DNA of 40,579 nucleotides from an uncultured Neisseriaceae bacterium. GTDB lineage: Bacteria; Pseudomonadota; Gammaproteobacteria; Burkholderiales; Neisseriaceae. The position numbers were made by a program, and so were the translations under genes. Below are positions 14,501 through 24,920 of the stretch, in pieces. The notes beneath the pieces are model-generated. The model was not told the origin of the DNA. It saw only the letters and a list, made by a program, of their open reading frames with translations, and searched no databases. Location: the NCBI GenBank assembly GCA_945267035.1, contig CALYOS010000021.1, positions 1 to 40,579 of the forward strand, given 5' to 3'. Numbering within the stretch: the first letter of the stretch is position 1; each line of letters opens with the position of its first letter.

Positions 14501-15115
14501 TTAGCTCTGTTTCTGACGAAGTTCACACTGGGGGGTATTTTCAGCCGTTGGAGAAAACTGGTCGAACACGAGTTTAATTTCAAACCGTTGATTATTTAGT
14601 TTAACGATTCGGGGATAATGGTTCTCTTTCAGTAAGTCGCGGTGTATTATCCATCCAGATTGTTGCAAACTTCCATCTGGAAGTATTTTATGGGGTTGAT
14701 TTGTGATCCAGTATCCTTGCACCCATTGATTAAGGTGATCAAATGGTAAGGCAAATCCCAACAAATTTTGACTCAATTCTTCAACACTTGCGGCTGTGGT
14801 AATTTGTCCATGGTTATCTTCGGCGATCACTCCGTATTGATCTCGACATAGAACGCCAACGCTGTTACCCAATGGGGTGTTCACTTCAATGGTTTGCACT
14901 TGACTTAGACTTTGCCAGTTAAAGTTGGCATAAGATCCCTTCCCTTCATCGACCACAGCTAAGCGACCACTACTGTCGAATGCTTGGGTTTCGGTTGGCG
15001 TACCTGCTCTCCAATCAGCTTCAGTTGCTCTTTTCACTGCAGTGAGATGATTACACCCAGTCATAATTAATGTTGTCAGTCCTATAAGACCAATTTTTTG
15101 GCACCATTGCTGCAT
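14501..15115 (-). CDS. lolB: Outer-membrane lipoprotein insertion factor LolB
   Basis: LolB accepts lipoproteins from the periplasmic carrier LolA and inserts them into the outer membrane. The 204-residue precursor has a short signal peptide with the lipobox LIMTGC (Cys21). The mature part is beta-rich: SGRLAVVDEGKGSYANFNWQ, VQTIEVNTPLGNSVGVL and a W-V-Q-G-Y motif typical of LolB. The position directly upstream of ispE, as in many Beta- and Gammaproteobacteria, supports the call even though sequence conservation is modest. Confidence 0.88.
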   Translation of the reverse strand: MQQWCQKIGLIGLTTLIMTGCNHLTAVKRATEADWRAGTPTETQAFDSSGRLAVVDEGKGSYANFNWQSLSQVQTIEVNTPLGNSVGVLCRDQYGVIAEDNHGQITTAASVEELSQNLLGFALPFDHLNQWVQGYWITNQPHKILPDGSLQQSGWIIHRDLLKENHYPRIVKLNNQRFEIKLVFDQFSPTAENTPQCELRQKQS

Positions 15116-15354
15116 GTGTTTTCCATGTTGAATTAATTTAGCGGGCTTATTTTAAATAAGGTTTTACTCTTATTTTAATCATTAATTGGGGTTTTACATG
15201 TTGGCTTAATTTAAAATAACAAATTTTGACAGGAATGCTGGGTCTTTTATGAATACTTTATCCTATTGGTTATAGTGAAAAGTACTCTCTAAAATAGATT
15301 CCTGCCAATGTTTGAATTGTTTAAATTATGGCATGACAAATTCGTATTATGCCT

Positions 15355-18156
15355 TTATTTAATAAGGTCTTGCGGATTAACCCCAAATTTTTTCAATGTT
15401 TGCTCTAGGGTTTGTTTATCGTGCTCTTGGTCTTTGAGCCCTTCTGCCCAGATTTGTCGCGCTTCTTCGCGTCGATCTTGCTGCCATAATACCTCCCCTA
15501 AATGAGCAGCTGCTGTACTATGACGTGATTCATTAAAAGCCGAACGTAAAAAGGTTATAGCTTTAATCGGATTGCCATTTAAATAATATGCCCAACCCAA
15601 GCTATCTTTAATTTCTATGCTTCGGCTATCCAGCTCATAAGCATGTTGTAATATGCTTAATGCTTCCGCCCAATGTTTTTTTGGCATGCTTAATAAGGTA
15701 TAACCCAGGTCATTCCATCCAAAAGCATCATCAGGTCTAAGTTGAATGTAGGTTCGATAATCTGGTATTGCTTTTTTATACTGATTCAGTTTGCCTGAAT
15801 ACGCTGTAGCACGCTGAAAGATAATAAGAGCAACTATACTATCATCTTCTCCATCTTTTTTTGCTTGAGCCAGCATATCATTTAGTTGTTGAATATATGC
15901 CTGAGCAGGCATGGTATTTTTATAGATTTCTGCACTCAGTGCGGTAAAATCATATTTATTAAATAAAACTAATGATTCAGATTTGTCGCTGACTTGGCGG
16001 AACCACTTTTCTGCAGCTGAATAATCACCCTTTTCCAAAGATACGAGGCTCATCACATATGCTTTATCTGTTTGAAATTTTTCAAGATGCACTTTGTCTA
16101 GCCATTCCAAAGACTCTGCAGTATCGCCACGCTTAACAAACCATAATCCTGCTAATAAGGCAGCGGTTTCTTTTTCCAGCTCTGAACCCGTCTGCATTAA
16201 TTGATTAAGATCTCGAATAAATGTATCTTTGGCTACATCATTGGTATAGTCGTTAAAAATTTTATACAGTAATTTCTGATTATCAGATTGATTGTCAGTG
16301 TCTTGTTGTTGACTAATAGATAAGCTCTTTGGGTTGATTTTGTGCTGATGCAAGATTTGCATCAGTACGTACTGATCACTGTTTTTGTTATTCAACCCTG
16401 ATGCCCATGTTTGACGAGCCAACTCTTTTTGACCTAATTGCCAATAAACTTCTCCCAGATGAGCAGCCACTTCACTTTCTGGCTGATGCTCGAATGCAAA
16501 TTCTAAGAGCGGCAACGCTTTTTTGCTTTCTCCGTTAAGGTGATACGCCCAACCTAAGCTGTCATTCACCGCCGGCGATTCGTCGTCCATTGCATAAGCT
16601 TTTTCCAGTAGCTCTTGTGCTTCTTGCCAATGATTTTTGGGTAAACTTAATAAGGTATAACCTAGCGCATTGTATCCTTCAATTAGATCAGGTCGCAAAG
16701 CTCTGTAACGACGCAAATCCTGCACGGCTTTTTCAGGTTTATGCAGTTTATCTGCATACAGCAATCCACGTAGATACAATAAAGGTGGCAGGTTGATTTC
16801 ACGTAATTTAGGACTGGATTGTTCCGCTATATTGATCTCTTTGGTCAATTGGATTTCATATTGTTTTGGAGTCAAAGATGAGCTGTTGATATAGGTTTTT
16901 AATCTAACCAAATCGCTGGTATCATAAAAAGTAGGCTCACCTGAGATTGTGGCAGCCAGATCAAGCCATTTTCTTGCTTGAGCCCAATTTTTAGCTTCAC
17001 TTTCAATGGATGCTAGGAGTATAGCCTTATCAAATTTATAATAGCCATCTGTCACTTGAGTTAACCAGGTGCGTGAAGCAGCATAATTATGCTCATCAAA
17101 ATATCGCATTGCCACCAGCATGGCAGCTTTACTGCGTTGATTCTCATTGCCCAGTTCTACTGCTTTGGTAGCATATTCAATGATGGTATCAGAGGGTTCT
17201 TGTTGACTGATAGCTAGATACATGGCCTGTATATAAAGATCGGCGCTTTTGCTTTTAGCCAGTAAGGGTTGCAGGGTAAGATAAGCTTCTTGAAGATTCT
17301 GATTTTTAATTTGTATTTCGATATAAAGACTTTGCCATCTTGAAGGCAAGTTATTTATTCCCACTTGTTGATAAAATTCATTTAAATACTGTGGTTGTTT
17401 GATATTGATGAGATTTAAGGTTAGCTGGGTGGGGGGTAAAATATCGTTGTCCAGCTCAGATAATCGTTTTAATGCATTGATTGTTTGTGCTTTATGATTG
17501 CCGGTCACTCCATATATGGCATCGACAATCATGGCTTCTGCCAGCTCTGGATGCTTGCTAGCCGTTTTATGGATGTGCTTATTGAGTTGATCTGAAGCAT
17601 AAAGATTTTTTAAACGATATTGAGCAAGCAGCAAAAATAGACGCTTTAATTGATATTCGTTTGCTGAAGATAAAACACTATCGGTATATTTGATCAATTG
17701 CGGTTCATCATTTTTAGCTAGAGCCAATTCCCATAATAGTCGCTGTTTTGTTTGACTATCCTTTGGATCTATTTTTTGCAAAATTTGTGCTATTTCCTCA
17801 GCAGCGGCAATATTATTATCAGCCAGAGCGATTTCCATTGAACGCTGAGCCAGATTCGGGTCCTGAGTTCGGTTCAGAATTTTCAAATCTGTGGCTAAAG
17901 CTACCTCACTTTTACCCTGAATATTGATTAGTTCACTTGCCAATAAGGTGAATATATCGTTGGTTCGCTGTGCCAGTGATAAGTTGCGCTGGAGAGATGC
18001 TTGATCTTTGCTTGAACTATTCTCTTTAACCAGCTTTATCTTTGATTGAATTGGAGCTATGGTTTTTTTGACTTTTGCTTGGTTATCTGCATAAGCAGTA
18101 CCGGCTACTAATAAGCTCAAAACAAGCGGGGTAAGGCGATGAATCCACTGAGGCAT
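15355..18156 (-). CDS. Secreted TPR protein with an internal 319-aa duplication
   Basis: A 933-residue periplasmic protein with a Sec signal peptide (cleavage near TAYA-DNQ, residue 23). It consists of helical TPR-like repeats. Residues about 345-613 and 664-933 are copies with a fixed offset of 319: R-x-Y-x-x-LRPD, LGYTLLS(L/M)PK-HW, NDSLGWAY or KDSLGWAY, and AAHLGEV-WQ all recur in order. The last half-TPR block ends each copy with a KxNPxxL or KFGVNPQDL motif. Related proteins upstream of lolB in Neisseria usually have only one such block. TPR proteins scaffold protein complexes; a role in envelope biogenesis is likely given LolB next door, but the partner is unknown. Confidence 0.85.
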   Translation of the reverse strand: MPQWIHRLTPLVLSLLVAGTAYADNQAKVKKTIAPIQSKIKLVKENSSSKDQASLQRNLSLAQRTNDIFTLLASELINIQGKSEVALATDLKILNRTQDPNLAQRSMEIALADNNIAAAEEIAQILQKIDPKDSQTKQRLLWELALAKNDEPQLIKYTDSVLSSANEYQLKRLFLLLAQYRLKNLYASDQLNKHIHKTASKHPELAEAMIVDAIYGVTGNHKAQTINALKRLSELDNDILPPTQLTLNLINIKQPQYLNEFYQQVGINNLPSRWQSLYIEIQIKNQNLQEAYLTLQPLLAKSKSADLYIQAMYLAISQQEPSDTIIEYATKAVELGNENQRSKAAMLVAMRYFDEHNYAASRTWLTQVTDGYYKFDKAILLASIESEAKNWAQARKWLDLAATISGEPTFYDTSDLVRLKTYINSSSLTPKQYEIQLTKEINIAEQSSPKLREINLPPLLYLRGLLYADKLHKPEKAVQDLRRYRALRPDLIEGYNALGYTLLSLPKNHWQEAQELLEKAYAMDDESPAVNDSLGWAYHLNGESKKALPLLEFAFEHQPESEVAAHLGEVYWQLGQKELARQTWASGLNNKNSDQYVLMQILHQHKINPKSLSISQQQDTDNQSDNQKLLYKIFNDYTNDVAKDTFIRDLNQLMQTGSELEKETAALLAGLWFVKRGDTAESLEWLDKVHLEKFQTDKAYVMSLVSLEKGDYSAAEKWFRQVSDKSESLVLFNKYDFTALSAEIYKNTMPAQAYIQQLNDMLAQAKKDGEDDSIVALIIFQRATAYSGKLNQYKKAIPDYRTYIQLRPDDAFGWNDLGYTLLSMPKKHWAEALSILQHAYELDSRSIEIKDSLGWAYYLNGNPIKAITFLRSAFNESRHSTAAAHLGEVLWQQDRREEARQIWAEGLKDQEHDKQTLEQTLKKFGVNPQDLIK

Positions 18157-19507
18157 GAAACTTCTCCAGATTACTATTTAGTTGTGTATATCACTATTGT
18201 ATGAACAAGCATTCGGTTATTTTCAGCTATTAATCAATAATGACTTTAAGGATTTGGGGTATTTTAAAGTATCTTTTCATTCTTGATAATCGTTTATTTA
18301 AGTATGATTAAGAATGTGATTAAGTAAATATGAAATAATTATAAATGCATTGATGCCTAAAATGCTAAAAAGGTGTTGAAATATTGTTTTCCAGGCAAAG
18401 AAATTGGGCTAGCATGCCCTTTAATTTGCTAAAACTAAGTGTTGGCTGGGTAGAAAAAAGATAAATAAAACCAATATGCTGATAAGATTAATGCGCAAAG
18501 GACAAATGGAAAATGCTGAAATTTTCTTAAAAACAACGGAAACTTATCAATATAATTTAAAAAAACTTGTTTGCTAACAATGACCATTTTGCAGAATCAG
18601 ATGATGATTGTTTTAGCTGTTTTTGTCAAATTAGGGATTATTTTCCCGATATCACCTTTCTAAGCAAAAGGGGACAAAGAAAAGGTTTACCCATCGAGCA
18701 TGGCGTGAGATATGGGCGGTGGTTTAGTCGCTTATCAATTACCCCTTGGCAAACATGCTGACCGAAAAGATCTGGTGCTTATTTTTGATGATAAAGATGA
18801 AAATATTGTTTCTACTGAAAACGGGAAGATTTTATAAGACCTGATTGCGCACATCTAGGATATAACAAGTGTCATAAAGTTATACGGTGGTTATTTTTAG
18901 AAAAAATTAATATGTTGATAATAATCATTGTAGTGTTGCGGCCATCAAATCAATTTTTTTGGTTTGCAGATTTTGCTTATCTGAATTTCGACTTAAACCG
19001 ACCATTTATTCTAAATCTCCACAAGGTGGATCAACCTTTTCAAGATAAATGGTAGGGTTAAACCCACCACTATGCATTATTTTGACTGATTACCAAGCTT
19101 CTATTGCCCCACAAGCCCCAAGTGTGGACCCAAAATAGTTCTTTAAAGATGATTATGGTGTTTGGTCACCACAGATATATGCAGTTGCATTGCTTTCGGC
19201 TATATCGCCTCTGTCGGCTGCAGTACCCTAATCTTTATGCTTAAAGCACTTGATGCAAGTATAGTCACTCTAAAAAACGAATTAATTTAGCTTAATAAGG
19301 TTTGGATTTTGGTGTCAGATGTTTTGGTTTTACGGATTAAGTTTGCCTTATTTGCTAGTCAATCTCTTTTCTTAATAAATCATTTTTACTGACTTTAAGC
19401 GCAGCCGTGCAGCTTAGTTTTATCGAGACCCTGAGCAATAACAAAGTGATATTATTTGTTGATGTTGTATAATTCATGTTTTATCTGATATTGCTTACTG
19501 AGTTAGC
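18157..19507. other. 1.35-kb non-coding stretch, probable gene remnants
   Basis: No intact gene. Plus-strand reading frames give short coding-like pieces interrupted by stops and frame changes: one at about 18715-18835 reading GGGLVAYQLPLGKHADRKD, one near 18965-19055 reading FADFAYLNFDLNRPFIL, and one near 19170-19280 containing STLIFMLKALDASIVTL. The first faintly recalls an MFS motif and the last an EamA transporter, but neither is strong enough for a call. The two flanking genes diverge, so promoters for both must also lie here. Confidence 0.4.
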
Positions 19508-20329
19508 ATGCCTGAATTACCAGAAGTTGAAACCACTCGACGAGGAATCGAACCTTTTATTGTTAATCAACAAATCTGTCATGTTGAAGTACGTCAACCT
19601 AAACTACGTTGGCCTGTCAGGGCAGATTTGGCTGAGATACTTGAAGGAGAAGTGATTAGATCAGTACACCGTCGAGCCAAATATTTGTTAATAGATATGG
19701 CAGCTGGAACGTTGATTATGCATTTGGGTATGTCTGGTAGCGTACGGGTATTTACGCAATCGTGTATTCCTCAAGTGCAAAAACACGATCATTTGGATAT
19801 TGAGTTTACCAATGGTTCCATTTTACGTTTTCACGATCCACGCCGTTTTGGCGCGGTGCTGTGGTTTGTTGGCGCGATTGAACAGCATCCGCTATTGTCT
19901 AAGCTTGGTCCTGAACCGCTAAGTGATGAGTTCAATGGTTCTTATTTGCTAAATACGCTTCATTCTCAGAAAAGAGCAATTAAGTTGGCCATCATGGATA
20001 ATAAAACTGTAGTTGGGGTGGGAAATATCTATGCCAATGAAGCGCTATTTCGCAGCGGTATACTTCCTCATACTTCTGCAATGGATTTGAATGAGACTCA
20101 ATATTTTGAGTTAACCATGAGGATTAAGGAAGTTTTACAGCAAGCTATTGCGGCCGGAGGCAGTACTTTACGGGATTTTGTCAATAGTGATGGTAAAAGT
20201 GGTTATTTTCAGCTTCAGCATGATGTGTACGGTCGCGCCAATGAGCCATGTCGTCATTGTGGTCAGTTGATTGAAAAAATAATACTGGGTCAACGCAGTA
20301 GTTTTTATTGTCCAATATGTCAAAAATAA
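19508..20329 (+). CDS. mutM: Formamidopyrimidine-DNA glycosylase
   Basis: Base-excision repair enzyme that removes 8-oxoguanine and formamidopyrimidines and nicks the DNA by beta,delta-elimination. The 273 residues start MPELPEVETTRRG: the N-terminal Pro2 is the nucleophile and Glu3 the acid. RRAKYLL holds the conserved Lys, then HDPRRFGAVLW, NKTVVGVGNIYANEALF (helix-two-turn-helix), and a C-terminal zinc finger with Cys248, 251, 268 and 271. The next gene begins three bases after its stop, pointing to an operon with the acyltransferase. Confidence 0.98.
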   Translation: MPELPEVETTRRGIEPFIVNQQICHVEVRQPKLRWPVRADLAEILEGEVIRSVHRRAKYLLIDMAAGTLIMHLGMSGSVRVFTQSCIPQVQKHDHLDIEFTNGSILRFHDPRRFGAVLWFVGAIEQHPLLSKLGPEPLSDEFNGSYLLNTLHSQKRAIKLAIMDNKTVVGVGNIYANEALFRSGILPHTSAMDLNETQYFELTMRIKEVLQQAIAAGGSTLRDFVNSDGKSGYFQLQHDVYGRANEPCRHCGQLIEKIILGQRSSFYCPICQK

Positions 20330-20332
20330 ATT

Positions 20333-21121
20333 ATGAAATCTAAACAATATTCTTCTTTTGTTACTCGCTGTTGGCGACTTATTAATTTAATCTGCTGGTT
20401 AGTACATACTTTATGGCGGGTTAGATGGTTAAAAAACAAGCCACTTACACAACGTAATCAGGAATTGAGCGCTATTTCTGATGGTTTTCTTCGAGTACTG
20501 AATGTTCAAGTTAAGTTGAATAATGCTTTACCAGTTAATGCTTCAATGCCTTGGCTAACGGTAGCGAACCACGTTTCGATCATTGATATGTTTGTGATGA
20601 TGAAATATATACCTGGTGGTTTTATTGCGACTAAAAACATCAGAAAATGGCCAGTTTTAGGTAATTTGATTGCCAATGTAGGTACGGTTTTTATCAACCG
20701 AAATTCTCGGCAGGATGTTGCTCCGGTCAGTCAAGCTATTGAAAAAGCACTGCGACAACATAAGAATGTTTTATTTTTCCCTGAGGCATATACATCATCA
20801 GGTATGAATGTTCTACCTTTCAAAGCTGCTTTATTCCAAGCTGCCATTGATGCTCATGTGCCGGTAGAATGTGTGGTACTGCGTTATTATGACGCTAAAA
20901 AACGCACCGATAAGGTGAGTTTTAGTGGTGAAATTAGTCTGTTGAAGAGCATTTGGCAGATTATTTCTATCCCACAAATTGTGGTTGAGGTTGATTTTTC
21001 GCCTTTATTAAATAGTGAAAAAACTTTGCAATTCGACCGTTACCAATTGAAAGATAAGGCAGAAGAATTTATTCGTGCCAAAGTATTGTCTGACAGCCCA
21101 TTAATGGATCAGATACAGTAA
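20333..21121 (+). CDS. 1-acyl-sn-glycerol-3-phosphate acyltransferase-like (PlsC/NlaA type)
   Basis: Acyltransferase that places the second acyl chain on lysophosphatidic acid in phospholipid synthesis. The 262-residue protein has an N-terminal membrane segment (about 15-30), the catalytic H80-x4-D85 in VANHVSIIDMFVM, a GTVFINRN block, and an altered third motif FFPEAYTSSG (148-157) where the family usually has FPEGTRS. The C-terminal half is typical. It starts three bases after mutM with no ribosome binding site of its own, implying coupling. It is one of two PlsC-family genes in the window. Confidence 0.9.
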   Translation: MKSKQYSSFVTRCWRLINLICWLVHTLWRVRWLKNKPLTQRNQELSAISDGFLRVLNVQVKLNNALPVNASMPWLTVANHVSIIDMFVMMKYIPGGFIATKNIRKWPVLGNLIANVGTVFINRNSRQDVAPVSQAIEKALRQHKNVLFFPEAYTSSGMNVLPFKAALFQAAIDAHVPVECVVLRYYDAKKRTDKVSFSGEISLLKSIWQIISIPQIVVEVDFSPLLNSEKTLQFDRYQLKDKAEEFIRAKVLSDSPLMDQIQ

Positions 21122-21149
21122 TCGATGAATCAATAGTGTTGGAATAAAG

Positions 21150-21791
21150 CTAGGGCGCCAGCCTTTGTTTGATCCATTGGTTATTTTGTAAGGTATATTG
21201 AATACGATCATGTAAGCGGCTTGGTCGTCCTTGCCAAAATTCAAAACGATCAGGAGTGAGTAAATAGCCTCCCCAGTGCGGTGGACGTGGTACATTAAGC
21301 AAATATTTCGCCGCAAATTTGGTTGCGCGCTTCATCAATTCAGCTTTACTTGGAATGACTTCGCTTTGCTGACTAGCCCAAGCCCCTATCCTACTGGTAT
21401 AAGGACGTGAACGAAAATATTCATCCGAATCTGTGCTGTTTAATTGTTCAATTTTGCCTTCAATTCTCACTTGTCTTTCCAGTTCTGGCCAGAAAAAGGT
21501 TAAGGCACCAAATGGATGATGAGCCAATGAACGCCCTTTTCGACTGTGATAATTGCTAAAAAAGACTAATCCTTCGGCTGTGATTTCTTTTAATAAGACA
21601 ATGCGAGAATTGGGTCGATTATCCTCGCCAATGGTGGCCAGATTCATTGCAGTCGGTTCATTAACTTTGGCATGTATGGCTGCAGACATCCACTGTTGAA
21701 ATTGTTCTAACGGATTCTTGCTGCAATCTTCTTCATTCAGGGACTGATTAGTGTAGTCTTGACGAATATGGCGTAAATCCATTTTATTCAT
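21150..21791 (-). CDS. pdxH: Pyridoxine/pyridoxamine 5'-phosphate oxidase
   Basis: FMN enzyme that oxidises pyridoxine or pyridoxamine phosphate to pyridoxal phosphate. The 213 residues show [21 protein letters not shown] (FMN site), [46 protein letters not shown], and the C-terminal signature [26 protein letters not shown], ending in RLAP. The end converges with the plus-strand acyltransferase. An ATG three codons downstream (21782) is an alternative start. Confidence 0.97.
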   Translation of the reverse strand: MNKMDLRHIRQDYTNQSLNEEDCSKNPLEQFQQWMSAAIHAKVNEPTAMNLATIGEDNRPNSRIVLLKEITAEGLVFFSNYHSRKGRSLAHHPFGALTFFWPELERQVRIEGKIEQLNSTDSDEYFRSRPYTSRIGAWASQQSEVIPSKAELMKRATKFAAKYLLNVPRPPHWGGYLLTPDRFEFWQGRPSRLHDRIQYTLQNNQWIKQRLAP

Positions 21792-22861
21792 AGTGCATTC
21801 TAAAAAAATTGATTAATGTAAAGACAGTATCTTATATTGCCTGTGATTTTGCCGGTGTTATCGCCGTATAAATAGGCATTAAATCTGCGGATTGATCAGA
21901 TGAGTATTTTCTGGTCTTGATTTGACTATCGTACCTGCTGACACAGTTTATCGCAAATACTTCTCTAAACGAAGGCTATAAATCTCATCTAGTTCAATTA
22001 TCAGCCAACGGCATTCTATTAGAAAAATGGCTAGCTTTAGAGTTGAGCAGCTATAAAAGATTCACTGGTTTTTCTGAGATTGTTAATTTAAATCTTCTGA
22101 AAGTCCACACTGAAAAATGATCGAATTGTAGGAAAGCCATGATGTGGTAGACCATCCCCAACGCATAACCGTGTAAAATTGCATAATTTACACAACAGCT
22201 GAGCTTTGTCTAAATTGGCAAACTGGCACAAGTTAAATCGTTAAGGCAATGGCTGCAAAGCTTGGCCAAATATAAATTTGTAGAATCCTTTGAATACTTT
22301 TTGGGAAAGAGTTAGGCATTTGGACTACAAGGCTTGAAAAACTGTCGAGGCAGGTCAATGTAGTACTGGTATGACGATATCGCATATTGAAGCCGAAATA
22401 GCTTTGCTGGATAATAGGGATTTACATCCTGTTGATCAAAGCAGTATTGTCCAGCTCGGACCCGATGTGCATAAACAGGCTGCGGCAGGAACAAACAGTT
22501 TAAGTATAGCAAAGTAACTTAAGTTTATGAATTGGCATTAATTTTGTCATATCCCCTATTAGTAGAGATCGTGGCGATTGGGCGATAAACACCGATAGCT
22601 TATTATGGCTACAGATCAATTTCATTTAGTTGTGAAACACCTATTGGCGTCGATTTGACCTGAATTAGCCCTAAACTGCCTACTGTTTTTGTAGGCTTAG
22701 ATCACCAATGTGCATCGAGACAGACATCTTAAATCTGAACTGACGGTTACGATCAATCAAATAGATGATTTCGACGACTTAAAATCGCAGTTCAGTATTT
22801 GGCCAGTAAGCCCAAACGTGACCACTACCATAAATTTTAAAATTAATGACTTTAGTAAATT
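21792..22861. other. 1.07-kb non-coding stretch with decayed coding fragments
   Basis: No intact gene. An open plus-strand fragment at about 21926-22119 reads ...NTSLNEGYKSHLVQLSANG... then KRFTGFSEIVNLN before a stop; its pattern is faintly like the N-terminal domain of VgrG spike proteins (type VI secretion), a weak call. A second fragment at about 22370-22515 contains SHIEAEIALLDNRDLHPVDQ and is unrecognised. These pieces, in different frames, suggest one or more decayed genes between pdxH and prfA. Confidence 0.35.
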
Positions 22862-23947
22862 ATGATGAAACCTTCTTTAATCGATAAGTTAATCCATCTG
22901 ACGCAACGTCAGGAAGAAGTCACTGCATTACTGGCTTCGCCAGATGTGACCAATAATATTGATGAATATCGCCGCCTGACACGAGAACATGCTGAGCTGA
23001 CGCCGGTAGTAGATACCTATGCCAGATATGTACAAGCTGAAACAGATTTGGCTGCAGCAGAAGAAATGCTCAATGATCCAGAATTAAAAGATTATGCTAA
23101 CGAAGAAATCACTGCTGCCCGTAATCTAATTCAACAACTTGATGAAGATTTACAAAAACTACTGCTTCCTAAAGATGAAGATGATGATAAAAATATTTTT
23201 ATCGAAGTACGCGCAGGCACAGGCGGAGATGAAGCTGCTTTATTTGCCGGTGATCTGTTAAGGATGTATACGCGTTTTGCTGAACGGATGGGTTGGCAGG
23301 TTGAAATCGTATCCGCTAGTGAAAGTGATTTGGGTGGGTATAAGGAGGTAATTGCCCGCATTGCTGGCTTGGGAGCGTATAGTCAGCTTAAATTCGAATC
23401 TGGTGGTCATCGGGTACAACGGGTACCGACTACTGAAAGTCAAGGAAGGATTCACACCTCTGCCTGCACTGTCGCAATTATGCCTGAAGCAGATGAAATT
23501 GCTGAAGTTCAATTGAATCCCAATGATCTACGTATCGATACTTTCCGCGCTTCTGGTGCAGGTGGACAGCATATTAATAAAACCGATTCAGCTGTACGAA
23601 TCACCCACATCCCAACTGGTATGGTCGTGGAATGCCAGGATGGTCGATCGCAACATGCCAATAAAGCTCAGGCTATGCGGGTATTGGCGGCAAGATTGTA
23701 TGAACAGCAAAAACATGCTGCTCATGCTAAAGAGGCGGCAGAACGCAAAAGCTTGATCGGCAGCGGAGACCGAAGTGAACGTATTCGCACTTACAACTAT
23801 CCACAAGGTCGGGTCACTGATCATCGTATCAATCTAACGCTACATAAACTTGATTTTATTATGGATGGCGATCTAGGTGAATTAACTCAAGCCTTAATTG
23901 CAGAACATCAGGCACAACAATTGGCAGAACTAAGCAACAGTCATTAA
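22862..23947 (+). CDS. prfA: Peptide chain release factor 1
   Basis: Recognises UAA and UAG and triggers release of the finished protein. The 361 residues carry the class-I RF layout: helical domain 1, the codon-recognition PxT motif (here P189-T-T in [12 protein letters not shown]), and the universal GGQ (234-236) in [21 protein letters not shown], which enters the peptidyl transferase centre. The start has two ATGs in tandem and the second (22865) gives 360 residues, the common length; neither has a good ribosome binding site. A 15-bp hairpin follows the stop. Confidence 0.98.
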   Translation: MMKPSLIDKLIHLTQRQEEVTALLASPDVTNNIDEYRRLTREHAELTPVVDTYARYVQAETDLAAAEEMLNDPELKDYANEEITAARNLIQQLDEDLQKLLLPKDEDDDKNIFIEVRAGTGGDEAALFAGDLLRMYTRFAERMGWQVEIVSASESDLGGYKEVIARIAGLGAYSQLKFESGGHRVQRVPTTESQGRIHTSACTVAIMPEADEIAEVQLNPNDLRIDTFRASGAGGQHINKTDSAVRITHIPTGMVVECQDGRSQHANKAQAMRVLAARLYEQQKHAAHAKEAAERKSLIGSGDRSERIRTYNYPQGRVTDHRINLTLHKLDFIMDGDLGELTQALIAEHQAQQLAELSNSH

Positions 23948-23956
23948 TGGCTAACC

Positions 23957-23993
23957 AGACAAACTGGTCGGAAATGATCCGACCAGTTTGTCT
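23957..23993. terminator. Bidirectional terminator between prfA and the EamA gene
   Basis: AGACAAACTGGTCGG (23957-23971) and CCGACCAGTTTGTCT (23979-23993): a perfect 15-bp stem between two convergent genes. The T tail is poor. Confidence 0.75.
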
Positions 23994-24013
23994 ATTCAAG
24001 TTGTTAATTTCGA

Positions 24014-24895
24014 TTAGAATCCTGGTATATATCCATGCAGCATGGAGCCATAGAACAAAAACCAGATAGCTGCAATCGCCAGAACGATACCAGCAGCATT
24101 ATATCCATTGATTTTTTCTTTAAATAATACACTGCCAACAATGGTTGCCAGAGTAATAACGCCTAAATTCATCCCAGCAAATACCAGTGATGGATTATTT
24201 TGCATCTGCTGATGAGCTTTAATGTAAAACAAAATATTGCCAAAATTTAGCCCGCCTAGAATCAGTCCGGCCAAAATGCTGGCGGCGTTCCAGCGGGTTT
24301 TACAGATGCAAAGATAAATAAAGATAAATATCGCAGCCAAGACAAACGCAACAAATAATGTCGGTGCAAATTCCTGACCCGATTTCGCCATTTGTTTGAA
24401 TACAATATCTACGAGTCCGCAGCACAGCCAGACGCCAAACAGATACCCTATTCTTTTAAATGCATGATCAGCTTTACCCTTAGAGCCTCCATCTTTGTAC
24501 AATAATCCGATTAGTGCCATTAACGCTAAAGCGATACCAATAATTTTATTGACGCTTAATTGTTCTTTGAAAATTAAGTATGAAGCCAAGATGGGTAAGA
24601 ACAATGACAAACGCTGTGCGGCATCGGTTTTAATCATGCCAACTTGTTCAACGGCTTTTCCCAAAACGATAAACCCAGCCGGCAAACCTAATCCCAACGC
24701 CAAAAATAATACCCAATGTTGGGTTTGTATTTGCCAGTTTAATAGTTTAGGTTGTAAAAAAATCCAACTACATACAGCAGCTACTGGATAGTTGATGGCA
24801 ATGGCCTGCGGGATATCTACACGATTTTTTCGCGCCAACTTCAATAAAACGGATACTGAAACACTACAAATAATACTTAGAACTAAAAAATACAT
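24014..24895 (-). CDS. EamA/DMT family membrane transporter
   Basis: A 293-residue membrane protein of the drug/metabolite transporter superfamily with about ten hydrophobic helices. Repeated halves are visible: LSLFLPILASYLIFKEQLSVNKIIGIALALMALIGLLY in the first and VITLATIVGSVLFKEKINGYNAAGIVLAIAAIWFLF in the second, both with the F-KE turn that marks the end of the EamA unit. Members export amino acids, metabolites or drugs; the substrate cannot be deduced. It ends convergently with prfA. The DUF1289 gene ends 25 bases upstream on the same strand, so they may be co-transcribed. Confidence 0.9.
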   Translation of the reverse strand: MYFLVLSIICSVSVSVLLKLARKNRVDIPQAIAINYPVAAVCSWIFLQPKLLNWQIQTQHWVLFLALGLGLPAGFIVLGKAVEQVGMIKTDAAQRLSLFLPILASYLIFKEQLSVNKIIGIALALMALIGLLYKDGGSKGKADHAFKRIGYLFGVWLCCGLVDIVFKQMAKSGQEFAPTLFVAFVLAAIFIFIYLCICKTRWNAASILAGLILGGLNFGNILFYIKAHQQMQNNPSLVFAGMNLGVITLATIVGSVLFKEKINGYNAAGIVLAIAAIWFLFYGSMLHGYIPGF

Positions 24896-24920
24896 ATTAG
24901 CAACCCACTTAATTTAATCA

